Assembly (NCBI GenBank): GCA_032622095.1
Contig: CP136068.1
Coordinates: 127,663,989 to 127,727,988 of the forward strand
Direction of reading: 5' to 3'
Source of the DNA: Siphonodentalium dalli
Taxonomy: Eukaryota; Mollusca; Scaphopoda; Gadilida; Siphonodentaliidae
Length of the DNA: 64,000 nucleotides
Below are positions 57,452 to 64,000 of this stretch, one piece after another. The translations under genes were made by a program, and so were the position numbers. Numbering within the stretch: position 1 is the first letter of the stretch; each line of letters starts with the position of its first letter. The notes beneath the pieces are model-generated. The model worked only from the letters and a program-made list of their open reading frames with translations. It had not been told where the DNA came from and did not search any database.

Positions 57452-58439
57452 TACTATATATATAGGTTATCAGAAGTTGGATCAGTTGCACAATGGCCAA
57501 CAATAACCCAATACACCCAATAACCCAAACTTGATAGAACAAGAAACTGCGCTATTTGAAAAATAAAATTTAATCAGGATTCCATCTACTGATACAACAA
57601 AATAAGAATAACTATGCAGAACTCAGCTGAAAATAAGCAATAAAATGAAAGCACACTTGACCATATGTGACATGGAAATAAAGATATATAAATAATGGAA
57701 TAAAATAGACTTTTGACAACGTAAAACATAAAATCTTAACATATAAATGGAAGGCCAGCCGGGCCAGCTTGAACAATTTCAAATTGTTTTCCAAGTTAAT
57801 GTGGATCAGCTTGTAATGTTAATCACAGTAACAAAGATTTTATCGTCACTGATATCGTGAGCAAAAAAGAAGTGAGATTGGGCTATCCATCCATATGTTA
57901 TTCCCAATTATTACGAAGCCTATTACTTCAGGCAGTGGCTACCAGCCTGCCATTACACGCTATAACATGTTTCATCAGTTCTGGTTTCTGAGATGCCCCA
58001 AGAAGAGTCATGCGGGTATATCATGATTATGTTTGGTATTAGCATTAATCTTCAAACTGGGATGAACTGGGAAGAACAGTTGTATTTCCACATGTTTTGA
58101 TAAACAATTTGGTTCAAGCAATATATCACATAGCAAATATCAAAATATCAAATAATCTGAAATGTGTTGTACCATGTAGTATGTAGAATACTCAAATGTG
58201 GTTATGTGACTAGATCATGTGACTATATATTATGAAAATGAATGTTAATAAAAACTTTTGCACTCTGCCTATCCCTAGAAATGTGATTATGTTGACACAT
58301 TTCTTGATTAATGACACTTATATGATAAATTCAAATAGTATCGTTATCTTCATTATGCACTGTTCTATTAAAATCTCCCGTAATAAACTATTATAATGCA
58401 GGATAATCAGGGATAATCAGCTATTTGATTGGTCAATTG
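57452..58439. other. Noncoding, nothing recognised
   Basis: AT-rich with no sustained frame and no repeat partner that I could find. Confidence 0.45.
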
Positions 58440-58640
58440 ATAATTTTCTCAAATTTAGGGGGTGGGTGTCCAAAACTGACCGGAAAAAAATTCCTGAAAC
58501 GGAAAAAAAAGGGTGAGTGTCCAAAATTGCCTGGAAAAAAAGGCCGGAAACGGAAGAAATTGGGTGGGTGGGTCCCCCGAGGCCGGAAAAAATTAAATTG
58601 ATGATACGTGCCTAGAATTTTTTTCCGACCCCCCCCCCTC
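58440..58640. repeat. Poly-G/C family, copy with both ends
   Basis: Left TAGGGGGTGGGTGTCCAAAA with a tandem GGGTG(A/G)GTGTCCAAAA unit, then GGTGGGTGGGTCCCCCGAG, and right AATTTTTTTCCGACCCCCCC, the mirror of the GGTCGGAAAAAAATT ends seen elsewhere. It could be a complete element of about 200 bp. Confidence 0.65.
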
Positions 58641-59279
58641 TGGATGGAACCCAAATTCGAACTTAACCTGTATTTCCATATGAGTAATCCATATACCAAA
58701 TTTTAAAGCAATATATATATTGGCCATTCTACCATGCGGTAAAGTACACTGTTACAACGATGAAAAAGTACCTTGGTACTACCATGGTAAAGTAAATAAA
58801 GGTCGTTTGTTGAACCTATTATCTGATCATTTCCTACGGGAACTACTCGTCAATGAGTATTAGTACAAAATGGATAATTGGCAGAAACCACTTCGTGCTG
58901 ATATAAGAGTTACGGACACAGCGATAAGGATACGTTCACACAATTTGACAGTGAATGCGCCGTGCAGTCTACTAGGATATGAACACAAAAAAAACGGTTA
59001 AAAGTATCCTTAAAAAGGGTGTTTAATTTTGGGATTGAAAATTTTATGCCATTTTAAAGTGAAATTTTTCCGAAATGTTCACAATAAATATCCTTCTGTT
59101 TAGAGGTCAAATATAGATAAGAATTGAGGAGAATGACGACTAAGAGGTTAGACTCAAACATAAAATGCGTTTCATTTTAGTTCACATAAAACCAACATCG
59201 TTATACGCTTTATTACGCGCGCCGCGTGTATACTGGTGTACACATTCTTGTTTCGCATGGGTGCTGCCATATCGCATGG
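58641..59279. other. Noncoding, half hairpin remnant
   Basis: Contains a half copy of the 43487 hairpin near 58800-58860. Otherwise nothing recognised. Confidence 0.4.
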
Positions 59280-59571
59280 GGGTTCTATTTATAGAATGTT
59301 AATTAAAATTTGTTAATTAGAATTTGTAGTGCCACCCCGAGGGCGAGCTGTAGTGCGATCCGAAGGCCGAGCCCAGTAAAGGTGTAGTTGAGAATTTCAA
59401 TTTCGTTTATTGGCGTTTACATTATGTCCATATATAAATGTTGATTTTTGGTTTGTGATAAGCTATGCCAATTACAAATAACAGAAATGAAAAAGATTCT
59501 ATAATTACAATCATGGGTATATAATATATGATCTTGAGCGCGTTACCATTTCTGACTATGGTTTTCTTGTA
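59280..59571 (+). repeat. Divergent fragment of the X/Y family
   Basis: TTCTATTTATAGA, GCGACC-like and CCCAGTAAA landmarks match 40850-41060 loosely. 59523-59571 (GATCTTGAGCGCGTTACCAT) matches 16253-16300 and stops at TTTTCTTGT, where the SINE tail begins. Confidence 0.6.
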
Positions 59572-59890
59572 TATATATATATCTTGAGAGTTTCCAGTGC
59601 ATGGGACCAATGCTGGCCACATGCGCACTGGGATCGAGTAGATCCACCAGACCACCACCAAATATGCCCAATTTGTGCAGGATTTTTTTGCCGCATCCGT
59701 GACAGGCGCATCCGGTTAGAATCTTTAACGTGCGCACAGTGTTCCACACGGGACAGTCATTTAACGTCGGCTCCCGATCCGATGGTGTAATCATCTATGG
59801 TTGATTCGTGCTGTCCATGGAACTGGGGCGACAGATCGAAGGTGTAAGTCAGAGGTCGGCCCACAAACCAACTGCGCTATCCGCTCCTCC
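59572..59890 (-). mobile_element. tRNA-derived SINE
   Basis: Read on the minus strand, the head GAGCGGATAGCGCAGTTGG gives an A box (TAGCGCAGTTGG at 59879-59868), a B-box-like CCTTCGATCTG follows at 59842-59832, then a tRNA-unrelated body containing GCGCACGTTAAAGATTC and a short (AT)n tail at 59572-59582. The ACGTTAAAGAT motif is common in the bodies of invertebrate SINEs. No cloverleaf is complete, so this is not a functional tRNA gene. Frames on both strands here are not genes. Confidence 0.7.
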
Positions 59891-60009
59891 AAACTGCCTA
59901 ATAAACTGCATTTACAGCAAGCTACTCTGCATGGCATTAGTTTATGTCAGTTTCTGGTGTGCAAGACATGTTATCTTTTGTCGTGAGAAGAATAGCCGTC
60001 TCGTTCGCG

Positions 60010-61010
60010 TCACATCTAAAAATAGAATCTTTGGGGTCTAAAATTGGTTGTACTAAAATATTCCCAAAATATCAAAACCCAAAAAAAAAATTCAAAACTT
60101 CAAAAATTAATTTTTTCCAAAAAATTTCAAAACCCTAAAATTAATTTTTTCCACAAAAAATTTCCAAACTTCCAAATTATCAAAAAAAGAAAAAATTTCA
60201 AAACCCTCAAAATTATTTCTCTAAAAAAAAGTTTAAATAAAAAATTTATAACGAGTTTTTCGGTTTCTGATAATCTCGATATTAAAAAATATCGAATGTT
60301 AAATTATTTGCGCGTAATATCTTTCGTTATTTTTTTGTTCAAATATTTTTCATGAATTTATTAATCGATGTTTAGAAATAGCTTTATTGGACATTGTGAC
60401 CAACGGTATGAATGCATACATTCCAGTGTTTAACGGACGCAGTTCATATAATTGTCATACCTGAAAATAGACACCATTACTTTTACATAAATAATAAAGA
60501 GCGTTTATTCTTTACTTATCTCTATATGAAGTTATTGAGTATATGACAGGCGTGTATTTTCGTCAATTATTGGAAGTATTGAAATGTACTATGTTGAATC
60601 CCTAACGGTCGAAAATTGTAATGTGAAATTAGAACCCTCCAGAATGAATTGTCATATTGAATGAATGATGATTTAATCTCAGCCATTTTTACATGGAACA
60701 TGAGCGATGTACACGCAATCACACACGCCACATTGGTGTTAACAATGTGTCTTTCACACCTTTGCTTTACCAAATGAATTCTATTATTTCCCCGGTCACA
60801 GCTATATGGTATTCAGAAAACATATCGATTTAATGTCAGAACAAACGGGGTTAGTATCAATTAAGGTTGATAAACTGTGTCATTCACACGATAATTAGTT
60901 AGCCAAAAACATGCATACATATTAAGTCAGGTCGTGAGACACTCAATTATAGAAATTGCTTTCATGGCATTGTTATAACAACATTACGTAATAACCCCTT
61001 ATCACTCCAG
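60010..61010 (+). repeat. 1 kb direct repeat upstream of the ATPase element, copy 2
   Basis: Matches 49178-50140 with small indels, including an extra AACCCTAAAATTAATTTTTT block in the A-rich tract. It precedes the second ATPase-element region as copy 1 precedes the first. Confidence 0.82.
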
Positions 61011-61019
61011 TCACACTTA

Positions 61020-61260
61020 CGATCATATACCGAAACTACAGGTAGCACCGATGATGTAACATTATATCACTGCTATTGTACCAATGATAGGTTCAGACAT
61101 AATCATAGTATTATACTGTCTTGCATGTACACACGCTATGACATCATTAAGGACGGACAATCCACTCACGGTGTGACAACAGATACGGACATAGGCATAG
61201 TGTTATACAGTCTTCTATGTACCCACGCTATGACACCATTAACGTACATTGGATGTTAGG
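61020..61260 (+). repeat. Partial copies of the ATPase-element downstream repeat
   Basis: AGACATAATCATAGTATTAT and ACGGACATAGGCATAGTGTT are two diverged partial units of the module described at 50755-51235. Confidence 0.7.
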
Positions 61261-61289
61261 TCTATGACTCTTGAGTATGCACCAATCAA

Positions 61290-62155
61290 TGAGCAAATGA
61301 GCAAAAAAATGAGCACATGAGCAAGAAAATGAGCAAATGAGCAAGAAAATGAGCAAATGAGCAATAAAAATGAGCAAATGAGCAAAAAAATGAGCAAAAA
61401 AATGAGCAAATGAGCAAGAAAATGAGCAAATGAGCAAGAAAATGAGCAAATGAGCAAGAAAATGAGCAAATGAGCAAGAAAATGAGCAAATGAGCAATAA
61501 AAATGAGCAAATGAGCAAAAAAATGAGCAAATGAGCAAAAAAATGAGCAAAAAAATGAGCAAATGAGCAAGAAAATGAGCAAATGAGCAAGAAAATGAGC
61601 AAATGAGCAAGAAAATGAGCAAATGAGCAAGAAAATGAGCAAATGAGCAATAAAAATGAGCAAATGAGCAAAAAAATGAGCAAATGAGCAAAAAAATGAG
61701 CAAATGAGCAAGAAAATGAGCAAATGAGCAATAAAAATGAGCAAATGAGCAAAAAAATGAGCAAATGAGCAATAAAATGAGCAAATGAGCAATAAAAATG
61801 AGCAAATGAGCAATAAAAATGAGCAAATGAGCAAAAAAATGAGCAAATGAGCAATAAAAATGAGCAAATGAGCAAAAAAATGAGCAAATGAGCAATAAAA
61901 ATGAGCAAATGAGCAAATAAATGAGCAAATGAGCAAAAAAATGAGCAAATGAGCAAATAAATGAGCAAATGAGCAATAAAAATGAGCAAATGAGCAAATA
62001 AATGAGCAAATGAGCAAAAAAATGAGCAAATGAGCAAATAAATGAGCAAATGAGCAAGAAAATGAGCAAATGAGCAAATAAATGAGCAAATGAGCAAAAA
62101 AATGAGCAATAAAATGAGCAAATGAGCAATAAAAATGAGCAAATGAGCAAAAAAA
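61290..62155. repeat. Minisatellite of ATGAGCAAATGAGCAAgaaa-type units
   Basis: About 866 bases built from AATGAGCA units in alternating 8- and 12-14-base spacings (AAAAAA, AAGAA, AATAAA variants), grouped into higher-order blocks. All three minus-strand frames remain open over most of it, giving Leu/Ile/Cys/Ser/Phe/Ala/His repeats. These are artefacts of the unit composition. It sits exactly where the terminal repeat of the ATPase element would be expected by comparison with 50345-50413. Confidence 0.95.
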
Positions 62156-62157
62156 TG

Positions 62158-63420
62158 GGCATACCTGTATGTAGGCCTACCAGTGGATGAATAGTCTGCC
62201 GGAGAAGTACTGTGTAGACAGGTCTTGTCAGTAAGAGAGTCAGACGATAAGTGAAGGCTCGGCTATTAAAACATAGTAATGCGATAGCGAACATCAAACG
62301 AGTCTGCGCACGCATATCTGTCAAAGGATACGATGGCAGTCATTGGTCAATTTATCCCCGGTGTCAGCTCAGTACCCAATCGGGACGAAGCCGAAGGTCA
62401 ACTCATTTTTTTTTTGCTCATTATAGTACGTCACTTGGACATTTTATCAGTTTATCACGTGATCACTAAATGTGGCAATCGGGTATCCACCGATGCCTGC
62501 AATTTATTATTTATAATAATTGGACTCATTGATCTCACGTAAATAATACTCTTAGTTGTTCCAATAACATAGTTATCAAATTCGATCACCAATAGATTTG
62601 ACTGTGGAATATAATGACCTTTAACTTATTTATCGATCTATGTTAGAACATGGTCTTAACAAAAAACTTGACCATAACAAAAATTACCTTACATTTATGC
62701 ATGAATCTAATTAGACCATACGTAAATATTGTCAGCTTATCGTCTGATGAGCAAATCCGATGTTTATCAAAAATAGTACAACTTCCAGTTGGTAATTACT
62801 CTTACGAATGAAGAGCGTTGAACATATACGAAATTACTACACGAATGAACTGAAATTTATATTTTCACATCTTACCAACAACAGATACAGACATAGTCAT
62901 AGTGTTATACTATCTTACATGTACCCATGCTATGACATCATTCGAAGGGGCAATACACTCAAGGAGTTAAAGTGACACGAAACAAGGGACGTGATGTAAT
63001 ATTGGTGTTTGAATCTTAAAGGAACACAAGACACTCTAAAGGGACACTCATTATGAATGAATGTTAACAATACAAGCGCACGAATGAAGAGCGTTGAACA
63101 TATACGAAATTACTACACGAATGAATTGAACCTTGAAATTTATATTTCACATCTTACCAACAACAGCTACATGCATTATCATAGGGTTATATTGTCTTGC
63201 ATATACACACGCTATGACATCATTAAAGGCGGACAATCCACTCACGGTGTGACAACAGATACAGACATAGGCATAGTGTTATACAGTCTTCTATGTACCA
63301 ATGCTATGACATAATTAAAGGGGGATAATACACGCACGGTGTGGAATGTTAAAGTGACACGCGGTAAGGGACGTGATGTAATATTGGTGAAACCCCCTCC
63401 CCACTTATAGATATATAACG
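62158..63420 (+). repeat. Second copy of the ATPase-element 3' region
   Basis: 62158-62390 matches 50412-50735 (GGCATACCTGTATGTAGGCC), with one unit in place of three of the 45 bp repeat. 62390-62790 is extra. 62795-63420 matches 50745-51290, including the GCGTTGAACATATACGAAAT modules. A poly-T run lies at 62407-62415. Confidence 0.85.
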
Positions 63421-63457
63421 AAGACGAGAATAACATGTTGATGAAGTTTATTGAAAT

Positions 63458-64000
63458 TTAATCATTGTCTGAATCTTCGACCGTTAGATTTACTTCTAAG
63501 AGTTTCTTGAATTTTCTCATCGCTTCATCTGCAGCCCATTCATTATTATATCCGTGTTTGGTCAGTTTGACCATTTTCTTCATGATCATGGTATGTATGC
63601 GTGATGTTTTCAATCGATACTGGTATTCTATTAATCGTCTATAACTTTTGAGAAACAGAGCAAACTCTGTGTCGATGGTATCCTCTTTTCCCGACATGCT
63701 CTCATCTCCCGAAATGCTCTCTTCTTCTTTCACATCATTGGTGACGCGTTTCATCATACTTTTGAATGTGTCCATCTCGTTGACACATCGCGCAGCTTTC
63801 TTAAGACCGAATACCGTTCTACTACCGACGCCATTACCATCTTCTGAATCTGATAGCGTTCCACGTTCATCTTCATCTGAATCTAGAACCGCTTCGTCAG
63901 ATTCATCGGTATCTTCTCCGAAGAGAGTTGGTTTTGTCTCGGACATAACTCCGTGTTTAATCTGTTTATGTCTTTGTAGATTGTAGTTCGTCGATAAAAT
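63458..64000 (-). CDS. A32-like packaging ATPase, C-terminal part, third copy (runs off the edge)
   Basis: The minus-strand frame is open from the window edge (64000) to the stop at 63458-63460. The last 160 residues closely match the left copy's C-terminus (KKAARCVNEMDTFKSMMKRV, then AADEAMRKFKKLLEVNLTVE) but include an extra acidic SDEAVLDSDE. The edge-proximal part reads TNYNLQRHKQIKH, a zinc-finger-like segment different from the other copies, so this belongs to a distinct variant and not a simple duplicate. The ATPase core would lie beyond 64000. It is intact as far as it can be seen. Confidence 0.72.
   Translation of the reverse strand: MLSTNYNLQRHKQIKHGVMSETKPTLFGEDTDESDEAVLDSDEDERGTLSDSEDGNGVGSRTVFGLKKAARCVNEMDTFKSMMKRVTNDVKEEESISGDESMSGKEDTIDTEFALFLKSYRRLIEYQYRLKTSRIHTMIMKKMVKLTKHGYNNEWAADEAMRKFKKLLEVNLTVEDSDND

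Noticed and set aside
59865-59890. Functional tRNA gene
   Set aside because: A box present, but arms do not form a full cloverleaf and the sequence continues into a SINE body.
61228-62324. Three overlapping long minus-strand frames (304, 361 and 267 codons)
   Set aside because: All three frames are translations of the ATGAGCA minisatellite; being open in every frame comes from the unit having no reverse-strand stops, not from coding.

Overview
The window looks like AT-rich, repeat-dense nuclear DNA of an invertebrate animal. Evidence: eukaryotic non-LTR retrotransposon remnants, a tRNA-derived SINE, many MITE and foldback elements, Helitron-like elements, GT-AG spliced exons, and no bacterial-style gene packing. 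The reverse-transcriptase relics and Cys-rich secreted peptide style suggest a lophotrochozoan such as a mollusc; that is an inference, not shown.

Layout. 1-18.7 kb is repeat-built. Block X (about 2.37-18.66 kb) is a divergent direct duplicate of block Y (about 34.53-46.9 kb). Inside X a 5-6 kb unit carrying a broken LINE is itself tandemly duplicated (units A and B). Different transposons landed in each copy, so the partner copy shows several insertion sites empty. That gives direct evidence for a TTAA-targeting MITE (2402-2828), a TA-targeting MITE (5866-6302 and 43636-44066) and a tandem pair of AT-targeting Helitron-like elements (44280-46410). 18.7-34.5 kb separates the blocks and holds the best candidate host gene, on the minus strand: two phase-compatible exons (26973-27181 and 19549-19729) that would encode a secreted precursor with an acidic pro-region, an Arg-Arg site and a six-cysteine, strongly basic mature peptide. 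A much weaker two-exon candidate lies at 20413-20938.

46.9-64 kb is dominated by a virus-derived element family. A roughly 3.0 kb unit with terminal inverted repeats (50345-53347) carries one gene, an A32/FtsK-HerA-type packaging ATPase flanked by zinc fingers. It is joined head-to-head to a second copy through a GC-rich hairpin at about 53430, making a 3.4 kb palindrome (51712-55149). A third, divergent copy runs off the right edge (63458-64000) downstream of an 866 bp minisatellite. Both direct-repeat units are preceded by the same 1 kb flank (49178-50140 and 60010-61010). A second Helitron-like tandem pair lies at 55816-57451.

No intact transposase, integrase, polymerase or capsid gene is visible. 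Apart from the candidate peptide gene, every recognisable coding stretch is mobile-element or virus-derived, and most are broken.
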